From Paracoccus rhizosphaerae (lineage in GTDB: Bacteria > Pseudomonadota > Alphaproteobacteria > Rhodobacterales > Rhodobacteraceae), in the NCBI RefSeq assembly GCF_026162645.1, contig NZ_JAOTBE010000020.1:1-55154 (forward strand): a stretch of 55,154 nucleotides of DNA, written 5' to 3'. How positions within the stretch are numbered: the first letter of the stretch is position 1; every line of letters begins with the position of its first letter. The position numbers and the translations under genes were made by a program. This document shows positions 1 to 8,685 of this stretch, one piece after another. Below the pieces are notes generated by a model, which saw nothing but the letters and a program-made list of their open reading frames with translations, was not told the origin of the DNA and searched no databases.

Positions 1-118
1 TGTAGGACTTCCAGTTCGTCGTGCGGTAGCGTACAGCCTCAGGGTTGCTCATGCATACACGCTTACCCTACCAGCCAGCCCACGTGAATCCCGCGGCAGG
101 CTGGAGTTTTGCAACAAC

Positions 119-460
119 GCCCTTGATACCCAACAGCAGATCCTGATCGAACAGCGCGTCACCAATGACGGGAAGTCGGCCGTCATCGCCTATCTTCTCC
201 TGGTGTTTCTGGGAGCCTTCGGCGCGCATCGCTTCTACCTCGGCAAGACCGGCACGGGCGTTGCGATGCTGCTGCTGTGGATCGTGGGCCTTCTGACGCT
301 TGTGCTGGGTGTGGGCCTGATCGCGTTGGCGGCGGTCGGCATCTGGGCGTTCGTCGACCTGTTCCTGATCCCCGGCATGATCCGCGAGGATCAGGAGCGT
401 CTGAGGGCGCGGCTAGCCTTCGACATGAACCTTCGCCCAGCGCCGGCGATTCCGGCCTGA
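119..460 (+). CDS. TM2-domain membrane protein, start unresolved
   Basis: Small inner-membrane protein of the TM2 family; the molecular role of this family is not known. The product reads from about QQQILIEQR, through a first hydrophobic segment ending in the TM2 signature GAFGAHRFYLGKTGTG, to a second helix and IWAFVDLFLIPGM, then a charged tail. A GTG at 203 would cut off the conserved N-terminus, so it is an unlikely start. The frame is open to the left window edge but contains no ATG, GTG or TTG upstream of 203, so the true start either lies outside the window or has been lost. Downstream genes are on the opposite strand. Confidence 0.7.
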   Translation, partial: ALDTQQQILIEQRVTNDGKSAVIAYLLLVFLGAFGAHRFYLGKTGTGVAMLLLWIVGLLTLVLGVGLIALAAVGIWAFVDLFLIPGMIREDQERLRARLAFDMNLRPAPAIPA

Positions 461-521
461 TCGGCCACAGAACCGTCTGCCTATGCGGCCGGACCAGGCG
501 CTGTAGAGCGAGGCTATGGCG

Positions 522-812
522 TCACTCGGCGCGTTCAGCCAGCGTCTTTGTCTGGCCCATCCGGTAAAGCTGTACTTCGCGCCACAGCTTCAGCGACGGC
601 TTCATCAGGAACAGGACCGACCCGATGGTGAACAGCCAGGTCGCGAGGGTCTGCAGGCTTTCGAAGAAGAACAGGATCGAGCCGATCAGGAAGGACACCG
701 CCGCGCCGAAGTCGACGCAGGTGTGGGCCAGCTCGACCCGTGCATAGAGCCGGCGCGTCGCCGCGTTGGCGTCGCGCCGGTGATGGCGGAAGATGCCCGA
801 CCAGAAGCTCAC
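522..812 (-). CDS. YrhK-domain membrane protein
   Basis: Predicted 96-residue membrane protein of the YrhK family, function unknown. Two hydrophobic stretches are visible (around [18 protein letters not shown] and [16 protein letters not shown]), followed by the basic end [17 protein letters not shown] typical of YrhK. I chose the GTG at 812 because its bases GTGA overlap the TGA stop of pheS, giving translational coupling. The longer open frame up to 875 would lie inside pheS and encodes unlikely Arg-rich sequence. It is probably the last gene of the pheS transcript. Confidence 0.7.
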   Translation of the reverse strand: MSFWSGIFRHHRRDANAATRRLYARVELAHTCVDFGAAVSFLIGSILFFFESLQTLATWLFTIGSVLFLMKPSLKLWREVQLYRMGQTKTLAERAE

Positions 813-1891
813 CGGCTGAGGCCGCCGGCGATCGTCGGTACGTCGCCCGCCGCGAAACCGTAATGGCGCAGCCAACGCAGGTCGGATTCAAAGAAGGCCC
901 GCAGGTCGGGGATGCCGTATTTCAGCATCGCGATGCGGTCGATGCCCATGCCGAAGGCGAAGCCCTGCCACTGGTCGGGATCGACGCCGCCATCGCGCAG
1001 GACGTTGGGATGGACCATGCCCGACCCTAGGATCTCGAGCCAGGAATTGCCCTCGCCGATCTTCAGCTGGCCGCCTTCCCAGGAACAGCGGATGTCCACC
1101 TCGGCCGAGGGTTCGGTGAAGGGAAAATGGGACGCGCGGAAGCGCAGCTCGACCGATGGGACCTCGAAGAAGGCGCGACAGAATTCCTCGAGCGTCCATT
1201 TCAGCTGGGCCATGCTGATGTCGCGGTCGATGGCCAGCCCCTCGATCTGGTGGAACATCGGTGTGTGCGTCTGGTCCATGTCCATGCGATAGACGCGGCC
1301 CGGCGCGATGACGCGGATCGGCGCCCCCTGCGCCTGCATGGCGCGGATCTGGACGGGCGAGGTGTGCGTGCGCAGCACATGCGGCGGGCGGTCGTCGCCC
1401 GGCGCGCGATGCATGAAGAAGGTGTCATGCTCCTGCCGTGCGGGATGTTCGGGCGCGATGTTCAGCGCGTCGAAATTGTACCAGTCGCTTTCGACCTGCG
1501 GACCCTCGGCCACGGCAAAGCCCATGTCGGCGAAAATTGCGGTGATCTCGTCGGTGACCTGGCTGATCGGATGGATGATGCCCTGGCGGCGCGGGCGGCC
1601 GGGCAGCGTCACGTCCAGCCATTCATCCTTCAGCCGCGCGTCCAGCGCCGCATCCTCAAGCGACAGCTTGCGGGCGCGCAGCGCGGCGTCGATCTCGTCC
1701 CGGATCTCGTTCAGGACGCGGCCGGTGGTCTGGCGCTCCTCGGGCGTCATCTTGCCCAGTTCGCGCATCTTCAGGCTGATCTCGCCCTTCTTGCCAAGGG
1801 CGGCCAGGCGCACCTCCTCGATCTGGGCGGGGTCGGCGGCGGAATTGATGCGGTCAAGCCATTGCTGGCGCAGCGGGGTCAGATCGTCCAT
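809..1891 (-). CDS. pheS: Phenylalanine--tRNA ligase alpha subunit
   Basis: Catalytic alpha subunit of the cytosolic alpha2beta2 phenylalanyl-tRNA synthetase, 360 residues, the usual length. An N-terminal coiled-coil arm (about 1-90) precedes the class II core. Motif 2 appears as [15 protein letters not shown] and motif 3 as [22 protein letters not shown] near the C-terminus. The partner pheT is not in this window. The gene lies in the minus-strand series that begins with rpmI-rplT, but an NTF2-like protein, a P450 and a symporter separate it from them. Its stop overlaps the GTG start of the YrhK gene. Confidence 0.97.
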   Translation of the reverse strand: MDDLTPLRQQWLDRINSAADPAQIEEVRLAALGKKGEISLKMRELGKMTPEERQTTGRVLNEIRDEIDAALRARKLSLEDAALDARLKDEWLDVTLPGRPRRQGIIHPISQVTDEITAIFADMGFAVAEGPQVESDWYNFDALNIAPEHPARQEHDTFFMHRAPGDDRPPHVLRTHTSPVQIRAMQAQGAPIRVIAPGRVYRMDMDQTHTPMFHQIEGLAIDRDISMAQLKWTLEEFCRAFFEVPSVELRFRASHFPFTEPSAEVDIRCSWEGGQLKIGEGNSWLEILGSGMVHPNVLRDGGVDPDQWQGFAFGMGIDRIAMLKYGIPDLRAFFESDLRWLRHYGFAAGDVPTIAGGLSR

Positions 1892-1970
1892 CGGGGGGCC
1901 TCATTCCAGTTGGCCCCGCGTTAGCATGGGCAGGCGCGCGGGAAAAGCCTGTCCCCCGCGCACGTCGGTG

Positions 1971-3377
1971 TCACTTCCAGATGCCGAAGGCCACGCCCTT
2001 CGACAGGTTCGGATGGTCGGCAATGTGGAACCGCGGCTCGTGCCCGGCCTTGCGCTGGCGCAGATAGTCGCGGGTCAGCGTTACAACCGTTCCCGACAGC
2101 AGGACGATGGCAATCAGGTTGATCGTGGCCATCAGGCCCATGCTGGCATCGGCAAAGTTGAAGACCGTCGTCACCGCCTGAAGCGATCCCCAGATGACCA
2201 TCGCCAGCGCCGCCAGCCGCAGCACCAGGATGCCCGCTGGACCCGCGCCCAGATAGACCAGCGAGTTTTCGGCATAGCTGTAGTTGCCGATGATCGACGT
2301 GAAGGCGAAGAAGAAGATCGCCACCGCAACGAAGATGTGCCCGAAACCGCCGAAGTGGTCGGTCAACGCCGCCTGCGTCAGGTTCACGCCGGTCAGCTGA
2401 TCGGACGGCATGACATCCGCCAGCAGGATCATCACGGCGGTGGCCGTGCAGACCAGGATCGTGTCGATGAAGACGCCAAGCGCCTGCACGAAACCCTGCG
2501 ATGACGGGTGGTGCGGGTTCGGCACGGCCACCGCTGCGATATTGGGGGCCGAGCCCATGCCGGCCTCGTTCGAGAAGAGGCCGCGCTTGATGCCGTTCAG
2601 GGCCGCCGCCATCACGCCGCCGGTGACGCCGCCCACAGCCTCCTGCAGGCCGAAGGCCGAGCGGACTATGCCCAGCAGGATGCCTGGCACCTCGGTCACG
2701 TTCATCACCACGATGATGACCGCCGCCAGAAGATAGAGCCCCGCCATGATCGGGACGACCAGCTGAGAGATGCGCGCGATCTGCGGGATGCCGCCGAAGA
2801 TGATCACGCCGGACAGCAGCGCCACGCCAAGGCCCACCAGACCGGCACTGAGGCCGAACGACCCCTCGACCGCCTGCGCGATAGAATTGGCCTGCACGGC
2901 GTTGAAGACCAGCCCAAAGGCGATGATCAGCGCCACCGCGAACAGCGCCCCCAGCCAGGGCAGTCCCAGCCCGTGCGAGATGTAATAGGCCGGCCCGCCC
3001 CGATACATGCCATCGCGGCCATGCACCTTGTAGAGCTGCGCCAGCGTCGATTCGGCATAGGCCGTGGCCATGCCGACCAGCGCCACCATCCACATCCAGA
3101 AGATCGCGCCCGGTCCACCAAGCGTCAGCGCCACCGCGACGCCCGCAATGTTGCCGGTGCCGACGCGGCTGGCCAGCGACACCGCCAGCGCCTGGAACGG
3201 CGAGATGCCGTCCCGGTCGGTCACGCCGGACCCGCGCACGCAGCGCAGCATCTCTCCGAAGTGGCGGAACTGGATCATGCCCAGCCTGGCGGTGAAGTAG
3301 ATGCCGACGGCCAGAAGGCCATAGATCAGCACGTACCCCCAGAAGATCGTGTTGAGGAAATCGATGATGGCGGTCAT
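1971..3377 (-). CDS. AGCS-family sodium:alanine/glycine symporter
   Basis: Inner-membrane transporter of the alanine/glycine:cation symporter family, about 468 residues with roughly ten hydrophobic helices. Family signatures include GISPFQALAVSLASRVGTGNIAGVA, the GMYRGGPAYYISHGLG loop and the GLFSNEAGMGSAPNIAA motif. The ATG at 3377 is preceded by GGAGGG at good spacing, so I preferred it to the longer frame starting at 3434, which adds a non-hydrophobic leader. The substrate is probably alanine or glycine, inferred from family only. Confidence 0.9.
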   Translation of the reverse strand: MTAIIDFLNTIFWGYVLIYGLLAVGIYFTARLGMIQFRHFGEMLRCVRGSGVTDRDGISPFQALAVSLASRVGTGNIAGVAVALTLGGPGAIFWMWMVALVGMATAYAESTLAQLYKVHGRDGMYRGGPAYYISHGLGLPWLGALFAVALIIAFGLVFNAVQANSIAQAVEGSFGLSAGLVGLGVALLSGVIIFGGIPQIARISQLVVPIMAGLYLLAAVIIVVMNVTEVPGILLGIVRSAFGLQEAVGGVTGGVMAAALNGIKRGLFSNEAGMGSAPNIAAVAVPNPHHPSSQGFVQALGVFIDTILVCTATAVMILLADVMPSDQLTGVNLTQAALTDHFGGFGHIFVAVAIFFFAFTSIIGNYSYAENSLVYLGAGPAGILVLRLAALAMVIWGSLQAVTTVFNFADASMGLMATINLIAIVLLSGTVVTLTRDYLRQRKAGHEPRFHIADHPNLSKGVAFGIWK

Positions 3378-3437
3378 GGCGCCCTCCGCTGCCTGTTCAT
3401 GCGCAGTCTGTAACAGGCACGTGATCAGCCGCAACCT

Positions 3438-4793
3438 TTAGTCGCGCGGGCGAACCGTCAGCCAGACTCCGCCATGGGGTCGCAGGGTCAGGATCATGCG
3501 CGGCTGCGGGCTTTGACCCGCGATGCGGTCGAAGCGGAAACGGGACAGCAGGGTTGCCAGGATGATCACCGCTTCCTGCAGGGCGAAGCTGGCGCCGATG
3601 CAGATGCGCGGCCCTGCGCCGAAGGGCAGGAAGGCATAGCGGTCCGGCGTGGTCAGGAAGCGGTCGGGGTCGAAGGCATCGGGGCGATCCCACAGCAGAT
3701 GGTGCCGATGCAGCGCATAGATCGGCATCATCACCGTGTCGCCGGGCCGCACCTGCCGCCCGCAGAGCGTATCGGGCGCCTGCGCCGTGCGCGACAGGAA
3801 AGCCGCCGGAGGGTAAAGGCGCAGCGTCTCGTTCACGATCCGCAGCGTCAGTGGCAGCACGCCGACATCTCCCGATGTGGCGGCGCGACCCTGCAGTACG
3901 CCGCGCGCCTCTGCCGCCGCGGCCTCTTGCACCTCGGGGGCGAAGGCCATCAGGTAAAGCGCCCAAGCCAGCGTCAGCGCCGTCGTCTCGTGCCCCGCCA
4001 CAATGAAGGTCAGCAGGTTGTCGCGCAATTCGGCCCGGTTCATGGCGCGCCCGGTTTCCGGGTCCTGCGCGTCCAGCAGCAGGTCCAGAAGGTCCGGGGG
4101 GCCGTCCTTCTGCGCCGCCTGCGCGCGTGCGGCAATGGCCTGGTCGGCGATCGACTTCATGCGTCGGATCCCCGCCCCAGAAAACAGCCGCCCTGGCCGC
4201 GGCAACCAGGCCGGCAGCCCGATCACGTCCATCAGCGACAGCTTGGCCGTCTGCGCGATATACGCGTCGATCGACTGGTGCACCGCGTCGCGGTCGAAGA
4301 CGCCGTCGCCAGAAAATGTCACGTCAGAGATGACTTCAAAGGTCGCGGCCACGGTTTCCTCGAACACGTCCACCGGCCCCCGCGCCGCCGCCAGCCGGCG
4401 GCACGACGCCTCGGCGGCGGCGGTCATGACAGGCCCCAATGCCTCGACATGGCGCTGTGCGAAGGCTGGCGCGGCGGCCCGGCGCTGCCAGCGCCAATGC
4501 GCGCCCTCGGCCACGAACAGGCTGTCGCCGATGGCCGGGTTCAGGATCAGCTTGGTCGTGACCGACTTCGGATAGTCATCGACGCGCTCTTTCAGGATGC
4601 GGCGCAGGCTTTCGGGGTCCATGACCATGTGCCAGCGCAAGCCGGTCTTGCCAGACACGATCGGCTGCCGCGTCGCGATCCCCGGAATCAGCTCCAGCAC
4701 GTTGCGCCGCGCCGTCGCGGCCGTGCCGAGGATGCCCAGAGGGCGCATGGCCAGCGCCACCTTGGCTGGCTCGGCTTGCGGCGGCATGGGCAT
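3438..4793 (-). CDS. Cytochrome P450
   Basis: Soluble bacterial P450 monooxygenase, 451 residues. The oxygen-binding I-helix motif AGHETT is at about 266-271, the ExxR motif (ETLR) at about 322-325, and the haem-ligand loop FGAGPRICIG at about 391-400 with Cys398. The proline-rich N-terminus has no membrane anchor. The start is preceded by AAAGGTG. It stands between an NTF2-like protein and the AGCS symporter on the same strand; no ferredoxin or ferredoxin reductase is adjacent, so its redox partner must be elsewhere. Substrate not predictable from sequence alone. Confidence 0.93.
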   Translation of the reverse strand: MPMPPQAEPAKVALAMRPLGILGTAATARRNVLELIPGIATRQPIVSGKTGLRWHMVMDPESLRRILKERVDDYPKSVTTKLILNPAIGDSLFVAEGAHWRWQRRAAAPAFAQRHVEALGPVMTAAAEASCRRLAAARGPVDVFEETVAATFEVISDVTFSGDGVFDRDAVHQSIDAYIAQTAKLSLMDVIGLPAWLPRPGRLFSGAGIRRMKSIADQAIAARAQAAQKDGPPDLLDLLLDAQDPETGRAMNRAELRDNLLTFIVAGHETTALTLAWALYLMAFAPEVQEAAAAEARGVLQGRAATSGDVGVLPLTLRIVNETLRLYPPAAFLSRTAQAPDTLCGRQVRPGDTVMMPIYALHRHHLLWDRPDAFDPDRFLTTPDRYAFLPFGAGPRICIGASFALQEAVIILATLLSRFRFDRIAGQSPQPRMILTLRPHGGVWLTVRPRD

Positions 4794-4878
4794 CTGGCAC
4801 CTTTACTTAGCAGGATCACCCCAGGCTGGGGCCGCGCGGCGCGGCGGTCAATCGCCCCGATGTCGCGGCCCGCGCCCC

Positions 4879-5235
4879 TCAGGCGGTTGCGCCCAAAGCG
4901 ACCTGCGCGTGCTGGACCACGCTCCAGTCCTCGTGCGCCTTGCGCCGATAGACCGAAGTGCAGGCGGCGTCGAAGCGCGTCTCGCCCTTTTCGGCCCTGA
5001 CACGATAGCCGACGACGATCAGCCCTTCCTCGGGTCGAGAAATGGTCTGGTCGGAGAACGACACTTCGTCCCAGTCCGGTGTGCCGCTGACGGCGTCGAT
5101 GGCGTCCTGGCCCTGCACCAGGAACGGCTCGTGGCTCAGTGCCATGACACATTCAGGGTCGACCCGCTCGTGATAGCGCTCCTCGGAGGTCTGCCACAGG
5201 CCCTTCTCGAAATCCCACACGCGTTGGTCGTCCAT
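4879..5235 (-). CDS. NTF2-like (SnoaL/DUF4440-type) protein
   Basis: Small cytosolic protein of 118 residues with the NTF2-like pattern of an N-terminal helix (VWDFEKGLWQTSEERYHERV), a central ALSHEPFLVQGQDAI segment, and a C-terminal strand EDWSVVQHAQVAL. Members of this fold include steroid isomerase-like enzymes and non-catalytic binding proteins, so no reaction can be assigned. The ATG at 5235 has AAGGAG seven bases upstream, which decides against the longer frame from 5346 that would run through the rplT terminator. It precedes the P450 on the same strand. Confidence 0.75.
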   Translation of the reverse strand: MDDQRVWDFEKGLWQTSEERYHERVDPECVMALSHEPFLVQGQDAIDAVSGTPDWDEVSFSDQTISRPEEGLIVVGYRVRAEKGETRFDAACTSVYRRKAHEDWSVVQHAQVALGATA

Positions 5236-5303
5236 CCTAAGCTCCTTCGGTTTGCCTCGACCACAACCGCGGCCGGTGAAGGCGGTTCCGGAGGGCGGAT
5301 GCG

Positions 5304-5336
5304 ACAAAGGCCCGCCCCCTTGCGGGAACGGGCCTT
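5304..5336 (-). terminator. Terminator after rpmI-rplT
   Basis: AAGGCCCG (5307-5314) and CGGGCCTT (5329-5336) form a perfect 8-bp stem with a 14-base loop. Read on the minus strand it ends in CGGGCCTTTGTCG, 23 bases past the rplT stop. It should end the ribosomal-protein transcript before the NTF2-like gene. Confidence 0.75.
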
Positions 5337-5358
5337 CGCGAAGCAACCGGAATTGCGA

Positions 5359-5718
5359 TCAGGCGGCGGCTTTGGCCTGGGCCACGATGGCGCCGAAAGC
5401 CTCGGGCTCGTTCACGGCCAGGTCGGCCAGCACCTTACGGTCAACCTCGATGCCGGCTTTCGACAGCAGGTTGATGAAGCGCGAATAGGTCATGTCGGCG
5501 TCGACCAGACGGACGGCCGCGTTGATCCGCTGGATCCACAGGGCGCGGAAGTTGCGCTTGCGGGCCTTGCGGTCGCGGGTGGCGTACTGGTTCGCCTTGT
5601 CGACGGCCTGCGTGGCGGTGCGGAAGTTCCGCGAACGGGCGCCGTAATAGCCCTTGGCTTGATCAAGGACCTTCTTGTGGCGGGCGTGGGTAACCTTGCC
5701 GGATTTAACTCGTGCCAT
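5359..5718 (-). CDS. rplT: 50S ribosomal protein L20
   Basis: Large-subunit ribosomal protein needed for early 50S assembly, binding 23S rRNA. The 119-residue basic product begins [18 protein letters not shown] and carries the family segments [26 protein letters not shown] and the C-terminal [12 protein letters not shown]. It lies 15 bases after rpmI, the normal bacterial order. infC is not adjacent here. Confidence 0.98.
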   Translation of the reverse strand: MARVKSGKVTHARHKKVLDQAKGYYGARSRNFRTATQAVDKANQYATRDRKARKRNFRALWIQRINAAVRLVDADMTYSRFINLLSKAGIEVDRKVLADLAVNEPEAFGAIVAQAKAAA

Positions 5719-5733
5719 TGTTCAGTCCTCGGA

Positions 5734-5934
5734 TCAGCGGTTGTAGGGCATGTATTTCTTGACGATCTTGGCATCAGCGTCCGACAGGACGGTGGTGCCG
5801 CGCGCGTCGCGAATGAACTTCGTCGTGCGCTTGATCATGCCGTGGCGCTTGCCGGCCTGGGCGGACTTTACCTTGCCCGAGGCCGTGAACGAGAACCGCT
5901 TCTTGGCAGCGGATTTGGTCTTCATCTTCGGCAT
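5734..5934 (-). CDS. rpmI: 50S ribosomal protein L35
   Basis: Small basic large-subunit protein of 66 residues starting [14 protein letters not shown], with the conserved [11 protein letters not shown] segment and the C-terminus KKYMPYNR. I chose the ATG at 5934: AAGGAG lies six bases before it, whereas the in-frame ATG two codons earlier abuts that ribosome-binding site. First gene of the rpmI-rplT pair. Confidence 0.97.
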   Translation of the reverse strand: MPKMKTKSAAKKRFSFTASGKVKSAQAGKRHGMIKRTTKFIRDARGTTVLSDADAKIVKKYMPYNR

Positions 5935-6042
5935 TTTCATCTCCTTCATCAGAGTGAACGCGCGACTCGGCAATGCCATATCGGCCGGCCGCACGGGAAC
6001 GGAACGCGCCGTATAGGCGCGGCCCGGAAAAATGGCAAGAGG

Positions 6043-6264
6043 TCAGGCGCCGTATTGCCCCGTCACCCGCCCGAAGGCGGCCGGGATATCGCCGGGCGCG
6101 AAGGGCTCGGGGCTCAGCGCAGCGCCGGCGAACAGGGCCACGATGCCGGCCACCAGGCAGATGGCCGCGGCGCGCGGCGGCCGCGTCTGCAAAAGCTGCA
6201 CCACCGCCACCACCACCGAAAGAACGCAGAGCAGGACGCCCAGCACCAGAAGAAGATCGGACAT
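6043..6264 (-). CDS. Small two-helix membrane protein
   Basis: Unrecognised 73-residue protein. It has two strongly hydrophobic stretches (LLLVLGVLLCVLSVVVAVVQLL and AAAICLVAGIVALFAGAAL) joined by a short TRPPR loop, so it should be a helical hairpin in the inner membrane with a short polar C-terminal tail. The ATG at 6264 has AAGGTGG upstream. It lies 31 bases after the pyk stop on the same strand, suggesting co-transcription with pyruvate kinase. Confidence 0.6.
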   Translation of the reverse strand: MSDLLLVLGVLLCVLSVVVAVVQLLQTRPPRAAAICLVAGIVALFAGAALSPEPFAPGDIPAAFGRVTGQYGA

Positions 6265-6295
6265 GACTGCCACCTTGTTGTTCGTCCTGTCCGGG

Positions 6296-7744
6296 TTATT
6301 CCGGGTCGGTGGCGTAAATCAAGCGTTCATCGCAGGGGGCAATGCGCAGGATGTTGGTAGTGCCGGCCACGTTGAACGGCACGCCCGCCATGACCACGAC
6401 CTTGCGCGATTCGTCCGCGAAGCCATAGTCGCGGGCGGCGCGGGTGCCGTTCACCACCGCCTCCTTGAAGCGCGACAGACGGGGCACGATGACGCAATGC
6501 GTGCCCCAGGTCAGCACCATGCGGCGGGTCACCGACTCGATCGGGCTTAGCGCGATGATCGGCACGCGCGGGCGTTCGCGGGCCACCAGCCCGACGGTGG
6601 TGCCCGATTGCGTAAACGCGCAGATCGCCGCCACGTCGGTGGTCTCGGCGATCTCTCGCGCGGCGGTCACGATGGCGTCGGGGACCGACGACAGAGACGC
6701 CTTCCGCGCCGCTTCAATGATCGAACGATAATTCGGGTCAGCCTCGACCGACCGGGCGACGCTGTCCATCGTGCGCACCGCGTCGATGGGATAGCTGCCG
6801 GCGGCGCTTTCGGCCGACAGCATCACCGCGTCTGCGCCTTCGTAAATGGCGTTGGCGACGTCGCTGACTTCGGCACGCGTAGGCATCGGGCTGTCGATCA
6901 TCGACTCCAGCATCTGTGTCGCCACGATGACCGGCTTGGCGGCGCTGCGGCACAGGCGCACCAGCCGCTTCTGGATCGGCGGGACCGAATGCACCGGCAG
7001 TTCGACCCCCAGATCGCCCCGAGCAACCATGATGCCGTCGGACGCCTTCAGGATCTCGTCGAAGGCCCGGACCGCGGCCGGCTTCTCGATCTTCGACAGG
7101 ATCGCCGCACGGCCCTGGGCCAGGGTCTTGGCCTCTTCGACATCCTCGGCCCGCTGCACGAAGGACAGCGCCAGCCAGTCGACGCCCAGTTGGCAGGCGA
7201 ATTCAAGGTCGGCGCGATCCTTGTCGGACAGCGCCGCCAGCGGCAGCACCACGTCGGGCACGTTCACGCCCTTGCGGTCGCTGATCGTGCCGCCCACGGT
7301 GACCGTGCAATCTGCGAAATCGGGGCCGCACTTCTCGACCCGCAGGCGGATCTTGCCGTCGTTCACCAGCAGCTCGGACCCCTCGATCAGCGCGGCGAAG
7401 ATCTCGGGATGCGGCAGCTGCACCCGATGGCTGTCGCCCAGCTCGGGCGACAGGTCAAAGCGGAACTGGTCACCCTCGTCCAGCTCGTGCGCGCCGGCCG
7501 TGAACTGCCCGACGCGCAGCTTCGGCCCCTGCAGGTCGGCCAGGATCGCGATGGGCCGGCCGGTCTCCGCCTCAATCTCGCGGATGGTGTCATAGCGGGC
7601 GCGGTGGTCGTCATGGCTTCCATGGCTCATGTTCAGGCGGAAGACATCGGCGCCAGCGTCGAACAGGGCCCTGATCACGTTTTTCGAGGACGATGCCGGT
7701 CCCAGCGTTGCCACGATCTTCACATTGCGATGCCGTCTCATCAT
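6296..7744 (-). CDS. pyk: Pyruvate kinase
   Basis: Last glycolytic step: phosphoenolpyruvate plus ADP to pyruvate plus ATP, in the cytosol. The 482-residue product opens with RHRNVKIVATLGPASS, has the B domain at about 75-165, the active-site strand ILSKIEKPAAV, the loop MVARGDLGVELP, and ATQMLESMIDSPMPTRAEVSDVANA, followed by a C-terminal regulatory domain with FTQSGTT. The start is a double ATG (7744 or 7741) after GAGGG. It is divergent from the N-formylglutamate amidohydrolase gene. Confidence 0.97.
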   Translation of the reverse strand: MMRRHRNVKIVATLGPASSSKNVIRALFDAGADVFRLNMSHGSHDDHRARYDTIREIEAETGRPIAILADLQGPKLRVGQFTAGAHELDEGDQFRFDLSPELGDSHRVQLPHPEIFAALIEGSELLVNDGKIRLRVEKCGPDFADCTVTVGGTISDRKGVNVPDVVLPLAALSDKDRADLEFACQLGVDWLALSFVQRAEDVEEAKTLAQGRAAILSKIEKPAAVRAFDEILKASDGIMVARGDLGVELPVHSVPPIQKRLVRLCRSAAKPVIVATQMLESMIDSPMPTRAEVSDVANAIYEGADAVMLSAESAAGSYPIDAVRTMDSVARSVEADPNYRSIIEAARKASLSSVPDAIVTAAREIAETTDVAAICAFTQSGTTVGLVARERPRVPIIALSPIESVTRRMVLTWGTHCVIVPRLSRFKEAVVNGTRAARDYGFADESRKVVVMAGVPFNVAGTTNILRIAPCDERLIYATDPE

Positions 7745-7839
7745 CCTGCCCTCGTCTTTCGTTTAGCGCTACCTATGCCGCAATTGCCGCGCGGCGGCAA
7801 CTGGCGTCTGTCCCTCAAGCGTCGTACACAACCTGCACC

Positions 7840-8598
7840 ATGACCGATGACCTTTCCATGACCGACCGCCCCTTCTGGTCCGAGGGAGAGAGCCGCCCCT
7901 CGCGCTGGCTGATCACCTGCGACCACGCCACGAACCGCGTTCCCGACTGGATCGGCGGCGGCGATCTGGGCATCGCGCCCGCCGACATGGCGCGCCACAT
8001 CGCCTATGACGTCGGCGCCGCGGGACTGGTGCGCAGACTGGCCGCGCTGCTGGACGCGCCCGTGATCGGGTCCGACTTCTCGCGCCTGGTGATCGACCCG
8101 AACCGAGGCGAGGATGACCCGACCCTGCTGATGCGCCTCTATGACGGCACGGTCATCCCGGCGAACAAGCATGCCGACGCGGCCGAGCGACTGCGCCGAC
8201 TGGACCACCTGCACCGCCCCTATCACCGCGCCCTGGCCACGCTGGCCAACCGGCACGAAGACCGCTGCATCTGCGCCGTCCACAGCTTCACCCCGCAACT
8301 GCGCGGACGCCCGCCACGCCCTTGGCAGATCGGCATCCTCTACTCCCACCTCGATGCGCGACTGGGCCCGCCGATGGTCGCCGCCTGCCGTGAAGAAGGT
8401 TGGATCACGGGTGAGAACCAGCCCTATGACGGCCACCTGCAAGGCGACTCGATCGACCGTCACGCCCTGGCTCGCGGCCGCCCGAACCTGCTGATCGAGG
8501 TCCGCAACGACCTTATCACCTCGGCCGAGGGTCAGGCGCTCTGGGCCGAGCGCCTTGCCCCGGTGATCGACCAGGTCCTGGCCCAAAGCGCGCTCTAG
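7840..8598 (+). CDS. N-formylglutamate amidohydrolase family protein
   Basis: Zinc-dependent hydrolase of the FGase family, which releases formate from N-formylglutamate in histidine breakdown or acts on related N-acylated amino acids. Family motifs are LITCDHATNRVP near residue 30, DVGAAGLVRRLA, SDFSRLVIDPNR and HRPYHRAL, plus the later AVHSFTP and LLIEVRNDLI. No other hut gene is nearby, so a role in histidine degradation is not supported by context. The ATG at 7840 is likely; 7858 is an alternative. The open frame extends upstream to 7693 but would overlap the pyk start. Confidence 0.85.
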   Translation: MTDDLSMTDRPFWSEGESRPSRWLITCDHATNRVPDWIGGGDLGIAPADMARHIAYDVGAAGLVRRLAALLDAPVIGSDFSRLVIDPNRGEDDPTLLMRLYDGTVIPANKHADAAERLRRLDHLHRPYHRALATLANRHEDRCICAVHSFTPQLRGRPPRPWQIGILYSHLDARLGPPMVAACREEGWITGENQPYDGHLQGDSIDRHALARGRPNLLIEVRNDLITSAEGQALWAERLAPVIDQVLAQSAL

Positions 8599-8649
8599 CC
8601 CCGGCCCGGCCAAAGCGCGCTGATGCAGCCCTCGACGACAGCGGGGGGT

Positions 8650-8669
8650 CCGGGGGGCCGGCCCCCCGG
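8650..8669. terminator. Perfect G/C palindrome between convergent genes
   Basis: CCGGGGGGCCGGCCCCCCGG is a perfect 20-bp palindrome between the ends of the amidohydrolase gene (plus) and the transaminase gene (minus). No T-run follows on either side, so as a bidirectional terminator it would be atypical. Confidence 0.5.
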
Positions 8670-8685
8670 CCGTCGCGGGACGCAA

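Noticed and set aside
3474..5000. 508-codon plus-strand frame opposite the P450
   Set aside because: Shadow of P450 codon composition; product is repetitive Arg/Gln/Gly sequence.
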